A DNA stretch of 64,000 nucleotides from Kingdonia uniflora (taxonomy: Eukaryota > Streptophyta > Magnoliopsida > Ranunculales > Circaeasteraceae), in assembly GCA_014058105.1 (NCBI GenBank), contig JACGCM010002894.1:868001-932000 (forward strand), read 5' to 3'. Positions 33,134 through 44,429 of the stretch are shown here, piece by piece. Each line of letters opens with the position of its first letter. Within the stretch, counting starts at the first letter, position 1. The notes beneath the pieces were generated by a model, which ran no database searches, was not told the origin of the DNA, and was given only the letters and a program-made list of their open reading frames with translations. Both the position numbers and the translations under genes were made by a program.

Positions 33134-36100
33134 ATGGCTGGAGTTGCAGAAGCTCAAAATAGACCTGGAAGAGCTCTTCCTTCAGCTCCACCTCTCTCTC
33201 AATCAAGGGGTCTTCCTCAATTTGCTCGTTCCCGCACCGAACCCGTCGATCGTGAGAAGGTCCATCTCTCTACAACTCTATATCTGTTGTTTGATTTTGA
33301 TGACATTGTTTTCATAATTTGAGTTTGGGTGATTGAGTTTCTAGCTCGAGTTTGTCAGTTTAGCTCTCCCCAGAAGAGGGTTTAGGATTTTAGAGGGGAA
33401 AAGTTGAAAATATTGAGTTTTTGATGATTTGGGTTGTGGTTTGTATGATTGGGAAGTATTGTATCAATGAGTAACTAGTTGTAGTCAAGCTAATGGGGTT
33501 TGAAAATCCTGATTTGGGTTTTAGTTGACATTTTGTTTCAGGGTAAATGGTGATTAATAGGTTGGATCCCCTGTTTTTGGACAAGTTTTGAAGTTTATTG
33601 AGTAAATGGATAGCTAATAACAGTTGAGAGTCTCAAGGGATACTCCCATGTCTATATCTTGTGTACACTCCACTTCACTTAATGGGGTTAAAGGTCATGG
33701 AATAGGAATCCAATCGTGGGGATGTTCTATGTGTTGAGAACATCATCTTCAGTAAGTTTTACCGCATTTCGATACATGTAACACTATCAAAGATGCAATT
33801 CTATTAACGGTGAAAATTGAGTCAATTTTGACAGTTAACTTGAATTGCATCATTAATGTGTTGTAACTATTGGAAAGCCGTGAAGCTTTGTGAAGATGAT
33901 TTTTTCAACACGTAGAACATTCTAACCTCGATTGGTTTCTATCCCATTAATCGAAGTAGAGTGTACACTAGAGTGTAGACATGGGAGTGTCCCTTGAGAC
34001 TCTCCCTAACTTTTAATTGCAGTTCCATTTCTGATGCTGCTCCAACTTTTGGAAACTTTGTGTTTTCTTCATTTTCTGCTAAATGTATTCCTAGGTCTAT
34101 TTTAAAATATTAGCTAACATCTTTGTAAACTGAAAATATTTTTTTTGACTTGAAGATAACTATATTATTTGGTTTTGGAGCTTGAGAACTAATGTCTAAG
34201 AAAACATTGAAGTTATTGGGGAAGATATGTGTGAGAAAAAGTTCCTGTAGAAGATCCAGTCTAAGAGTGACTCGTTCAATTAATACTTAGCTAATCGATT
34301 CGCAAGTTTGAAAAGAATGAGTGGTAGCATATGCCACTCTTGGAAGCAGGTGCCAGCTTGTTCAGCTGGCAAAGTCTCTGGAGTTGTTAATTTAGACATC
34401 AGTTAGATATCCCCCAACACCGAGTTGCTGATCTCATTAATATGGGTGTATCCAGTGGAAACACCAAAAGCTTTACTTCCTTTGCATCACTCTTGGGATG
34501 GATCTTCTATAACTACATCTTTTTGTATATACCTTCTACAACAACATCTAATTTTTTTTCCGCTTTTAATATTCATTTTAAGTTCCTTAAATCAGATAAC
34601 GACAACTTTAGCATGTAAGCCAAAATTATTGAAAAGTTTCTTCAGCTAAGATGATAAGTTTTTTGTAAGGTTGACGGGGCTCTCACGTGCCCCATGGATT
34701 AGTCAGGCAAATGGTGATAAATTATGAATAGACATAGGAATATAATTTTAGAGTACACAGGAAAATAATAAAATGAAGAATTCATAGAGTTTCTAAGGGC
34801 ATTTTGGAGCAAGAGCGAAAATAGAGTGGTTTTCAATCATTTCTATAGTTTGTAGAGAGAAACATTTTTTTTCTACGGAATCTTAGTAAATGATTACATT
34901 CAGTTTAGTCCTACGTAGTTAGTTGGAATTATTGAATTAAATGACTAGTGTAGTTTCATCCCAATTATTAGTTGGTCTAATTGAAATTAGTAAAGTCGTG
35001 GGTATAAGTTTGTATACTCATTCGATTCCTTATAATGTTATTATTAATTGATACTAAAGGTTAATTTAATGAATGCAGACTTGTCCTTTACTGCTTCGAG
35101 TTTTCACAAAGGTATGTTAATCATTTCATAGTTTTATGTTTTATAATTAGGTTCCATGATTGATGAGTATGTAAGGGGTTCTATTTACCAATTGATAACC
35201 TTTAATTTAACTTAATATAGAAATTGCATTGGAAGGACTAAAAAATGAAAAACTAATGAAGAATAAAGTATTAAAAATGAATTTTAATACTTAAGCTCCG
35301 TGCTAAAAGGGGTCACATTTTATTCGAACTTAATCTAATATAATTGTGCCAAAAGGGTCTCAAAAAAGTTGTGCATATCGGCTCTTATGTCATTTAGCGA
35401 ATGAGATATGTACTTCCTGGAAACAATATTTGGGCATAACGGCTTAAACATTGTAAATGCTTTGGTGTTACCTTAAGCTTTATTTGTCTTCCAAGGAGAA
35501 AATTATGGAAGATCGATCCGTTTGCCATCTTTGGCTTTTTGGGTTCAAAAAAGGATTAAAGTTGTCAGGGGTAGAGATCATAGTTTTCCGAACTTGGTGG
35601 TGGTATATGTTAAGAGTTAGAAATAGTATTAGTTACTATTACTAGAATAATGTCTTATTTAATAAATTTCTATTTGTCATGTTTAGTAAGTTTCTAATTA
35701 GGCTTTTCTTTGGCGTTGGGCTAGTGGTTTGGGACCACCTCTTGGAAAGATGAGAGAGAGGTTACGAGTTCGAAACCCAACACCGGGGGGTCATCCGCCA
35801 AGATTTATCTTGACTTAAAATGGAGCGTGCGGCTTGCGAAGGTACCGTGGCGAGCCTCAAAAGACTAGTTAGGAGAATAGTGAAAAATGATGAACCCGAC
35901 AAACTTCCGGATTCTAAAAAAATAAAAATAAAAATAAAAATAAAAATAAAAATATATAGCCCATAGAATGTATTGTAGGAGAATCATCAACTTGAATAAT
36001 AAGATTGTTGTTTCACTTTCTTTCTCTGCAATGTAGTCTCTTAATGTTATCAGTATGAAGGTCTTGTTGTTCAATGGAGCAAAGTGGTTAATATCTTTAG

Positions 36101-39100
36101 AGAAGGCTTTTTTGAGCAGTTTATAACTCGATGTATGTTTAGTGGTGTTTAGTTGGTTATCTTAATTGGCTACGTAGAAAGCGTCACATTGATTATGCGA
36201 TATCATGGTATTTAGGGGCTTGTGCCTTACAAGCTATAATACACATTTAGTTAGTGTAGGAACAATAAATTAGCAAGTGTTAGCATATTAAGTTATAAAA
36301 TATTAAAATAAAGTGGTGAAGGTAAGACTTAAACTGATTCCGGCACTATGTTTTTGAATTTAGAGTGACCTTCAACAATTTGAAACCCTAGACAAACTGT
36401 TGTACTTACAAAATAGTGTTTTGGAGAGTGCAAAAGTTTTGTTATTAATAAAAAGTCAAATAACTAAGTTTAATTACGAATGAAGTCAACAAATAAAATG
36501 TTGGAAATGGGACTCGAATTCACACCAAATAAGCTATAACGCATGTGCAAAACAATCGTAGGCAACTAATAGCGTTTGATTAAATTTCTGGTGTTTACTA
36601 AACTTACTCCAAGCTGTAGGACAAGCAATTAACTAGCCGTGCCACATACTAAGAACAAAAGGTTCTTTTAAGCTTCCCCAGGTTGTAGTTCTCGAGAGCC
36701 CTCTTCTTGGTCGGGTGTCAAGTAGATATCAGTCCCCTGAACTGCATAAGCGTCAGTTGTTCTAGAAGTTGTAAGGTGCTTAGGAAGACAAGCCTCCAGT
36801 TATTTTGGCCGCATCTGTTCCTCGATATGCCTTAGACTGTATAATGGCTAAGGTAGAACTTTTTCGACATTATTGGAGTTAGATATACTCAGAGTAGCAT
36901 GCAATGTTCTTTTGTAGGAAAGCTAGAATCGCCTCTTTGCTCCAAGTCCTCTAAGTAAGGCGTTCTGAATCTCATGCTATTTAATTGGGCTTTTAGATTT
37001 GAGTTAGAACGAATTCAACAATTCAGAAAAATTTAGTGAGTAAGCTGTTATATGCAAATTAATATCAATAGCTTGTTTTGGAGTCTAAGGTAAACTATCT
37101 ATTTGCATGGGCCTTTTCTCGGTATGAATAGCCGCAAAAAAATATGCACTTATTAGATTTCTCTATATTATGATCTACCTCCTTGTCACACATGTCAATG
37201 TAGGGTTGTACACGGTCCAGTTTTGGCCCTAAACCGCAAACCGAACCGGATACCCCCGGTTTTTGAGAACCCCGAACCGAAACCGAACCGGCTTTATAAA
37301 TAATCGAATCAAAACCAAACCGGTCGGTCCGGTTTTTATACCATAGTTTGAGGTAAATAAAGATGAAGAAGCACCTTTGATAAAAGGTTCCAGTGCACTC
37401 ATAAGATCAGGACTACTACCACTGTTATCATACATATCAATATATGTTTCCATGATCCACCAAAAACACAAACGAAAGGAACAAAATCAGATAAAACAAT
37501 ACCACCGCAGATGGAAAAAAAATCACCCTTTTGAGCTACTTAAGTAAACTAGTTACAAATATAACAAAAACCCAATATTAAAAATTAAATCTTTATGAAG
37601 TTGAAACCACCAAACGCATTTGGTCCCATCCCTGGAGATTTCAATCACAATACATTTGAAAGTAGAAGAAAAACCCAACCGATTTCGATCTCATCATCTT
37701 CGATTCCTCATTAACCATGTCCCCCAATTGTGATTTTTTCCCTGATTTGAAAACTAACCAAAACAAAGATCTGGTGTGTGGTGGAGGTGGTAATCGTTCG
37801 CGATCTTTCTCAGAGAATCTCGACCGTAGAAACGGGAACGCGGTGGATCTTGATCGTTGAAACTTTGGTTCTTTGTCGATGAGATTCGACAGATTTCAAC
37901 GAGGAAGAGAGAGAATTTGAGGAGGACGTTGTTGGAGAGCATGAGCAGGGTCGCTCCGTGACGCAATCAGGGCAGAGACGTATGAGTCGGTCACAAAGGC
38001 AGACACAGAGAGAGATCATTCGATTCATCCCCAAAGTCTACTTCTTATGTCTTATGAGAGAGAGATCAGACTAGAGAGTAGAGAGACTGAGAGAGAGATA
38101 GGTTAACTTCTAAAGTCTAAAGTCTAACTCTAACTCTAACTCTAACTCTAACTCTAACTTAGGTTAGGTTCTCTAACTTAGGTTAGGTTAACTTCTCGGT
38201 TCGGTTTGGTCGGTTAACCGAGTATTCAAAACATTAACCGAACCGACTCAGTCCGATTCTTCGAATTTGGAACCGAAACTGAACCGGGTCATTAAAAAAC
38301 CGAAAAATATAGCCGGCTCGGTTCGGTTCGGTTGCTCAGTTTCACCGGTTTCTTTGTACAGCCCTATGCCAATGTGTTTACTTCATGGGAATATTATTAG
38401 ATAGGATATAACTCTAGTACAAATATTTCCTTATGTGTTGTACTACTCATTGCAATTTTTCTTGGCTTCCAGTTTTGTGCCCTGTGACTGTACATGCGTA
38501 CATGGTTTCTTAATTCTGTTTGGAAATTCATGGTCTACTGTTCTAATCTATTACTATATATAATTCTCCACAGGTTGGAGGTCATCATTCGAATGAAGAC
38601 TTTGCTGAGAGAGGCAAGGAGCCCAAAGAGGAAGTCCAGATATATACATGGAAAGATGCTACTCTTCGTGAGTTAACTGACCTGGTAAGTTGGATTTTTC
38701 TCTTTTTTAATTCTTTCTTGAGAATATCACATTTGCTATTACTCAGTGGGATTTCTTTTTCTTATTTCAGGTTAAAGAAGTTGCTCCTGCTGCAAGGAGA
38801 AGAGACGCCAAACTATCTTTTGCATTTGTATATCCTGATACACGTGGCCGTTTTACAGTTAGACCTGTAAGTGAATTCTCTACTTTTTAACATACATTAA
38901 CGATAGGAAGCCACAGCCTTTTTAATCTATAGAAGAAACTCTAAATCATATCTGTGGATGAAATAAAGAGTCCTTATAGGTGGACTTTAAGGTCTCATAT
39001 GGCAGTGAGCTTCATTGTGATCGCAATATGTGTACTAACTAGAAAAAACTTCACTTCCCTGACGGGTATCAAAAACTAATAAATCAATAAATAATCCCCC

Positions 39101-40440
39101 TTCCCCCATCTCTGTCCGAGAGCATCAGCCACCTCATGATCCTTCTGGACCGATTCTTGCACACATAGATCCAAGTTGTCTCGTTTGTTTCGTTAAATAC
39201 GGGTATCGTACAAGAAGAGTTGCAAGCAAAAACAACCATAGGCCGTACCTGCAATGGTATCTACAACTTATGCTGTTTGCTTAATTACAAAAAACGAAAG
39301 ACAGTCCTCAAACTCCTCCACAAAGTCCTTTCGAATTCCCACACTATTGTCGGAGCGTACGAAAATCCTGCCTGTATTTCCAGTATTCATTTTAGTTCTC
39401 AATCTCCAATCTTAATTATGTATTTCATATTCCACCTCAACAGCCCAAGAATTGTTAGCAAGAGTACACAACTTCAACTGTTTGATAATTATCAATTAAT
39501 CCATAAACTAAGTTCCAACTCGTCCACATTAGTGGTAACTTCATACGTGTGAACTCCGTTCAGATCCACCATTACCTACATCAACTATTGGTCCCTCTTA
39601 AAACTTGGACCCAACACCCTATCTACATTCTTCTATCTGCCTTCATATCAATATACTCTTCCTTGACAATCCGTGAAAACTATCCTCATAATCCAACTCT
39701 AAATACCCTGTCCCCATAATAGGTGTAACCCTATGCAGATTTAGATTTCTCAAAAATTTATCTTTGGAGTATCTATACAGGGCATTGATGCAACACTCTC
39801 CTTGTATACATAAGAAGAAACAACACCAGTAGAAAACCCCAAGCATCTGAAGCCACTGTGTTAAAGAAAAATGATAAAAAACTATAAAAGTTATTTTCAG
39901 AATTACAAAGTTTTATCGCTTATCTTCAAATAATGTCGGTTATCTTTAAACAGAAACTTGAAATTTGAAGTAGTTAGGACCGATAACTGTCCTAATTGTG
40001 CAGGCTTTGCTGCAAACCAAAATCCCAGTCTCAAACCGTCATTTCCCATCTTCATACCAATGAATTCCCTCAGAATTGACGCTAGACTAGAGGGGTCTGT
40101 ACAATACACGTGGGACTTATTATCATTTTTTAATGCGAAAGGATAGTTGTGTTTTTGATTCTTCTCATTTGTATGCCGAATTATTTGATTTAAAAGGATT
40201 ATACATCTGACAATTTGAAAAGGTTTTTAATGGGAATGTCCATGTATTAACACAGGTAGGGATGACCCTGTCTTATGGAAATGGGAGGCGTTTCGAAGAC
40301 AACAAAGCATTGGCAGATCTCAGCTTTCAGGTAAGAAACTGCAGCCAAAATTCCTTCTAAGAATGCCCATAGAGAGTTCTTTCACATTTCTCTTCTTTGT
40401 TTTGAAGATTGGAGACTACTTGGATGTCGCTATCCTGTAG
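33134..40440 (+). CDS. SAP18: Histone deacetylase complex subunit SAP18
   Basis: Six exons: 33134-33259, 35079-35111, 38574-38684, 38771-38866, 40256-40330 and 40408-40440, all with GT-AG introns that join in frame to 157 residues, the usual plant SAP18 length. A proline/serine/arginine-rich N-terminus is followed by EPVDREKTCPLLLRVFTK, VGGHHSNEDF, QIYTWKDATLRELTDLVKEV, RRRDAKLSFAFVYPDTRGRF and a C-terminal FQIGDYLDVAIL, the ubiquitin-like SAP18 fold. The protein is nuclear. In plants and animals it belongs to the ASAP splicing/exon-junction complex and associates with the Sin3 histone deacetylase corepressor. The 5' UTR contains a (GA)n run (33105-33118). No defect is seen. Introns 1, 2 and 4 are large and hold insertions. 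Confidence 0.96.
33622..34010. mobile_element. Foldback MITE in SAP18 intron 1
   Basis: The ends GAGAGTCTCAAGGGA (33628) and its near-perfect inverse TCCCTTGAGACTCTC (to 34003) continue inward through CTCCCATGTCTA / TAGACATGGGAG and GTGTACACT, giving terminal inverted repeats of at least 50 bp in a 389-bp unit. No coding capacity. The target duplication is not clear, so the superfamily is open. Confidence 0.75.
35706..35958 (+). mobile_element. tRNA-derived SINE in SAP18 intron 2
   Basis: A pol III A box (TGGGCTAGTGG, 35717) and B box (GAGTTCGAAACC, 35768) lie about 50 bp apart as in tRNA-type SINEs. A body of about 140 bp follows, then a tail of AAAAAT repeats (35917-35954). Length about 250 bp. 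Flanking target duplication not identified with certainty. Confidence 0.75.
35960..37192. other. SAP18 intron 2, unassigned part
   Basis: AT-rich intron sequence. A GC-richer piece at 36660-36960 gave no recognisable protein on either strand. Confidence 0.5.
37345..37452 (-). pseudogene. ERF-type transcription factor N-terminal fragment
   Basis: From ATG 37452 the minus strand reads METYIDMYDNSGSSPDLM followed by ALEPFIKGASSS. Several plant AP2/ERF proteins begin with this kind of short acidic leader and an ALxPFIKxAS motif. The AP2 domain itself is absent. The frame runs into element sequence after SNY. It lies inside the hAT-like element, as expected for transduplicated gene pieces. The identification rests on one short motif. 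Confidence 0.45.
38112..38192. repeat. TAACTC/TTAGG tract
   Basis: About six copies of CTAACT followed by an ACTTAGGTTAGGTTCT-type inverted segment repeated twice. It resembles plant telomere repeats (CCCTAAA) but is a six-base variant. It lies within the hAT-like element and may fold into a hairpin. Confidence 0.7.
38867..40255. other. SAP18 intron 4, unassigned
   Basis: 1389 bp. An interval at about 39090-39850 is GC-richer and less intron-like than the rest, as if inserted, but I find no terminal repeats and no recognised protein. Confidence 0.45.
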
Positions 40441-41167
40441 GAGACGCTTGTAAAGGCATGGGTAAACAATGGTACCTGCTACTTTTGTTGCGGCTGAGGA
40501 ACTAGGATAGCATGCTTTATATTGATCTGTATGTTTCTACTAAGAGAGTCGAATACTCAAACCTTTAAAAAAAAATCATATGATGTAGTCTGGATCTACA
40601 GTGGTAAAACTTGTACTTCCCAGAGATCTATCTACGAACTGAATTGATTAGTGAAGTTTTTTTTTGGTTCATTAAAAATTAAAATTCTGTGTTTCTCTGA
40701 ATAGTATTACCCCCTTTATGTGATATGCTTGTAGGCTCCATTTACAACTTTCAACAAGAAAGTATGCAGACTCAAAACTTCCGTGAGCTTGCCTGGGTCG
40801 ACATTAAATCTGCCTGCACATTGTGGGTTCATCTTAAAGCCTTTTTACTTGTAATTGAAAACATGATCTCAAACAAACCAGATCTGGTCAGTTTTGGTGT
40901 CCTCAAGAACTTCAAGCATTCATTGAGGCATCTTTAGAGACGATAGATCATAGAACTAAAACTAACTAGATCTGAACTACGACAAATAGCTCTACAAAAA
41001 TTCGAATGTGACTTCACGAAAATACTGAAAAATGGGATAAGTTCTTATTAACTATAATCTTTGTACAAAACAATCACTAGCTGAAACATAACTTCACAGC
41101 CAAAAAATACAAACAACTTAATTTTAACTCATCAGAATACATAAGTTCTCCGACTACTTTTTCTTGA
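40441..41167. other. Convergent 3' region between SAP18 and RING-H2
   Basis: 727 bp between two stop codons facing each other. It holds both 3' UTRs. No further gene is seen. Confidence 0.6.
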
Positions 41168-41962
41168 TTACTCGATCTCCATCGGCTCAACAGGCAGCTT
41201 ATACCGACATAACGGACACTGGTTATGCTCTTCAAACCACGGCAAAATACAGTCTAGATGAAACATATGTGAGCACGGCATTCGTAACGCAACATCCTCT
41301 TCTGACTCAAACCCTAACCCTAATCCGGAAGAAAACTCCCCTAAGCACACAACACAACTCTGCATTGTCTCGGAATCTCTATCAAACTCTTTAACAATCT
41401 CTAAACTCTCAACTGCTGATCTTGAGGCAGGAACCGCAGTGATTTTATACTCTTCTTCCATCGATTCTTGCATAATACGTTGAATAATGTCTTCTTCACT
41501 CATTGGATACATGGTCTCGACTTTGATTAAGATAGTCAAGTTTACTCTCTTAGGTTTCTTATAGAAAGCAATACGAGCAACTTTTGTTATAAACCTAGAT
41601 AAGTGCCTGTCGAACTTTTCGCGACCAAAAGGAAATACTTCCTTAGGAACCATCTCAGTTATATGGCGATTTTGCGCTAATCGATTATTTAACAAGTGCT
41701 CGAATGATGTTTTGATTACCTTAATGTCCTCCGGCGTGGAAGTGGAAATAACAGTCTCTTCATGAACAATTGGGTCGTATTCATCGTCATCATCAATAGA
41801 TAGTGGTTCCACAGATTGATCGACGTGTTCAATAACAACCGCTACTTGAACTTTAGTTTGAGCAATTGGGTCGAATTCTTCGTCTTTGCCACTGCTCTCC
41901 TCCTCAATCTTCTCATACTCCAAGAACCACCTAATTATCTGATTGCCTTCCCTGGTTGACAT
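41168..41962 (-). CDS. RING-H2 finger protein, probable E3 ubiquitin ligase
   Basis: An intronless frame of 264 residues from ATG 41962 (MSTREGNQ). The frame is open further upstream, but with no ATG, so this start is preferred. The N-terminal two thirds are acidic and variable, with IVKEFDRDSE before the finger. The C-terminal RING reads CVVCLGEF, then MPCSHMFHLDCILPWFEEHNQCPLC, with all eight C3H2C3 ligands present and the proline-tryptophan pair needed for E2 contact. Proteins of this layout act as single-subunit ubiquitin ligases; the substrate is unknown. No transmembrane segment is seen, so it is not an ATL protein. A TATA box lies upstream at 42063-42070. No defect is seen. Confidence 0.9.
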   Translation of the reverse strand: MSTREGNQIIRWFLEYEKIEEESSGKDEEFDPIAQTKVQVAVVIEHVDQSVEPLSIDDDDEYDPIVHEETVISTSTPEDIKVIKTSFEHLLNNRLAQNRHITEMVPKEVFPFGREKFDRHLSRFITKVARIAFYKKPKRVNLTILIKVETMYPMSEEDIIQRIMQESMEEEYKITAVPASRSAVESLEIVKEFDRDSETMQSCVVCLGEFSSGLGLGFESEEDVALRMPCSHMFHLDCILPWFEEHNQCPLCRYKLPVEPMEIE

Positions 41963-42062
41963 CTTTCTTTCACTCTCGGAAGATCTCCTCTGTTCCTCTC
42001 TCTCTTCTTTCTCTTTCTCTGGCAAAAAGATGATAAACTTTCTTCTGTCTAAGATATCTGAG

Positions 42063-42070
42063 AGATTTAT
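42063..42070 (-). promoter_or_regulatory. TATA box of the RING-H2 gene
   Basis: TATAAATC on the minus strand, about 100 bp upstream of the ATG, followed by a GA-rich leader. This fits a start site near 42040. Confidence 0.55.
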
Positions 42071-42079
42071 AGCTAGAAT

Positions 42080-44425
42080 AAGTCAAGTCGGCATAACTTC
42101 TAACTTGTCCAACAAGTTAGATAATTTCTATTTTGGTGTTTTTTTGGGTCTAACTTGTTGAGTTGTCCTTAGGCCTTTCTATGAACCCATTTGAGGCTCG
42201 GACTTGCAGCCTCTTGCTCTTATTATATACTAGCAGGCTGGCACAAGTGCCAACAAATTTTTCATTAATTTTTGTTGGAAAAACGGGCGTTTAGAATTGC
42301 ATATTCTTGCAACATGATATTTACAATATATTGGCATTGAGAAAAAACCAATAGCGATTAGAAATTATCGAGTTTATGTGTTTGTTTTCTTTAGCATAAA
42401 CAAAGTATTCTGTTAAAAAAAATGCTGTGTTGTCCAGAGAGCACAACACATCGAGTTTATATGTTGTCCAGAGACAGATGAGCGCAATGCCATCTTTTTG
42501 TTTCTTAGATCTCTTTTGATGTTTTCTGCATAGTACTCGAGCTCATCTCATTCATTGAAACACATTAATTGGCTGAATTCTAGTTACTAATACAGATTAA
42601 AAGTAGTTTATACATGGATCTTCACTATAAAAAAAACTTTTTTACAACTTCAATAGGTTTGAGAAAGATAAACCAGATTATCAATACGTACAATTAATTG
42701 TCGAGTGCTCTTTGTTTCTCAAATTACTAATTTTCAATGGTGGAGAGAAATAGAGATCCGATCATATACATATACGTGGCCAAATCATTACGATAGTAAT
42801 ATATCATAACAATGTAGTCTTTTAACTCAAATAAGTAAAACATTAAATTTTGAACTGTAGTATATAGTCAAATAACTTGATGGCGATCAATCCATATATA
42901 ATCAAAGCTCAGTCGTGAGATGAAGGTTCTAAAGTGGACAAATTATAGCACAAAACAACATAAGGTCATGCCCTTTTGCTGGATACAAAAAAATATTAAT
43001 GTAAACTAAGATCCCAAAACCATACATATCCATATGGAATGCATGAATTCATTAATAAAATAAAAGCAATACTCAAGTGGAAAGTACATTAGCTGCTGCA
43101 TTACTTTCCCATAGAGCGTGATTCATCTTAGGTTGTATTTCATATAAGAAGCTACATTATTTATGCACTTTATATCTTCACATTTCATGGTATGGAAAAT
43201 TCATACCTGCTCCAATCAACCATAAGATTGGACTCCACTTTAACAATATATAGGAAACACAAGGAAATAGTGCATGAATTGGATTCATTGAACTATTTGT
43301 TTAATGTGGGATAACTGAGATTCATAATAACTAACCATTGTGGATCTAAGAGGATTATTGCCTCATCATATATAAGAGATTTATCGCAGACCTCCTTATG
43401 TGTTCCATTTAAGTGGCACAGTCAATATAATGTACTATTATTTTTCACAAATTGTATTCATATAAGCAAACAATCTCAGCTACGCAATTAAGGCAAAAGA
43501 AAGAACTAACCAAAGCTTATTTCTTCATCATAGGACAAGTACTCTGGAGGTGATTGAAGCGACATGTAGAAAGTAGAAAAGATAAAACTAAAATTTTCCT
43601 CGTGGCCGAATGCATCTGTTTTCCTTCGAAGCAACCTGAGTATTTTTTTCTAGAAGAGATAGGGAACTCGCTAGTCAAAGATATTGCTGAAGATCTTATC
43701 CGCCATATATAGATCAAGATTTTGGGGTTGGGCTTGCGTATTGAAGGTTTTGGTCAAAGCAGCCATGTCTGCTTCCAAAAGAAAGGATAAGCAGCCATGT
43801 TCACCACATGTCAACCTTTCCCTTTGTATTTTTAGAAACCTTTGTAAACCTTCCTCTTCATCACTAGATCCGAAATGCAACTGGTCTGAAATGATAAATT
43901 TCTACATATAAAAGAAATAAACATACTATTTAGTAGTTCATGCAATTCAAAAACCCTTTGCAAGCCTTATAAAAATCCATACCCTTGGACTACCACAGTC
44001 TGCACAGTATTTTGCAGTCTTAACATATGAGGTTCACCACAAACAAAACAGTTATTGGAATTTATTTTTCTTTGAATCCTCAATTTGCTGGTTGTAAACT
44101 TTCTTCTTATCCTCATAGTACCGGTTGCGATGTCGAACTAGTACAAAGAAAATGTAACTCAAATCATGTTAAAGAAGCAAATCGAACAACAAAAAAAAAA
44201 AAAGGAAAAAGAGAAGAACTTACCAATCTTGTCAACATCGGTCTCCAAATGAAGTAATCTCAAGACCCTGGGTGCATTATTTGGTATAAACACTGCAGGT
44301 TCTACTTCCTCTAAGAAAAGAGATTAACTTGTTCGACAGGGGACCTAGATTTGAAACCATTTAGGTATAAAATATCACAACACTTTAGTATCAAATATTA
44401 CTTTAATGTAGAATATAAATATAAA
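42080..44425. other. Intergenic region between RING-H2 and NLR remnant
   Basis: No gene recognised. A small palindromic piece with CTGGCACAAGTGCCAAC occurs at 42237-42255. The minus-strand open segment at 43671-43880 has no recognised content, and it may belong to the decayed 3' part of the NLR. Confidence 0.45.
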
Positions 44426-44429
44426 ACCA

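Larger units (their letters stand above)
37201..38366. mobile_element. hAT-like element with captured gene pieces
   Basis: The ends TAGGGTTGTACA and TGTACAGCCCTA are inverted repeats. The flanks TGTCAATG (37193-37200) and TGCCAATG (38367-38374) form an 8-bp duplication with one mismatch. Subterminal ACCGAACCGG motifs are repeated at both ends. The interior is gene-like and not transposase-like, and includes an ERF-like fragment and a telomere-like tract. It sits in SAP18 intron 2, 207 bp before exon 3. Confidence 0.82.

Noticed and set aside
35768..35790. tRNA gene suggested by the B box GAGTTCGAAACC
   Set aside because: No cloverleaf with acceptor stem pairing can be drawn, and the body with an A-rich tail fits a SINE.
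36660..36960. GC-richer block in SAP18 intron 2 as a possible organelle insertion
   Set aside because: No plastid or mitochondrial gene could be recognised in any frame.
37201..37500. Idea that the ERF-like fragment in the SAP18 intron is functionally linked to SAP18, because plant SAP18 is known to contact ERF repressors
   Set aside because: The fragment lies in a transposon, on the opposite strand, without the AP2 domain or a repressor motif; coincidence is the simpler reading.
39090..39850. Open frames on both strands inside SAP18 intron 4
   Set aside because: They look less random than flanking intron, but no family could be recognised and no terminal repeats were found.
41963..42025. 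Longer RING-H2 protein starting at 42025
   Set aside because: The codon there is TTG, not ATG; the first ATG in frame is at 41962 and has a TATA box at a suitable distance.
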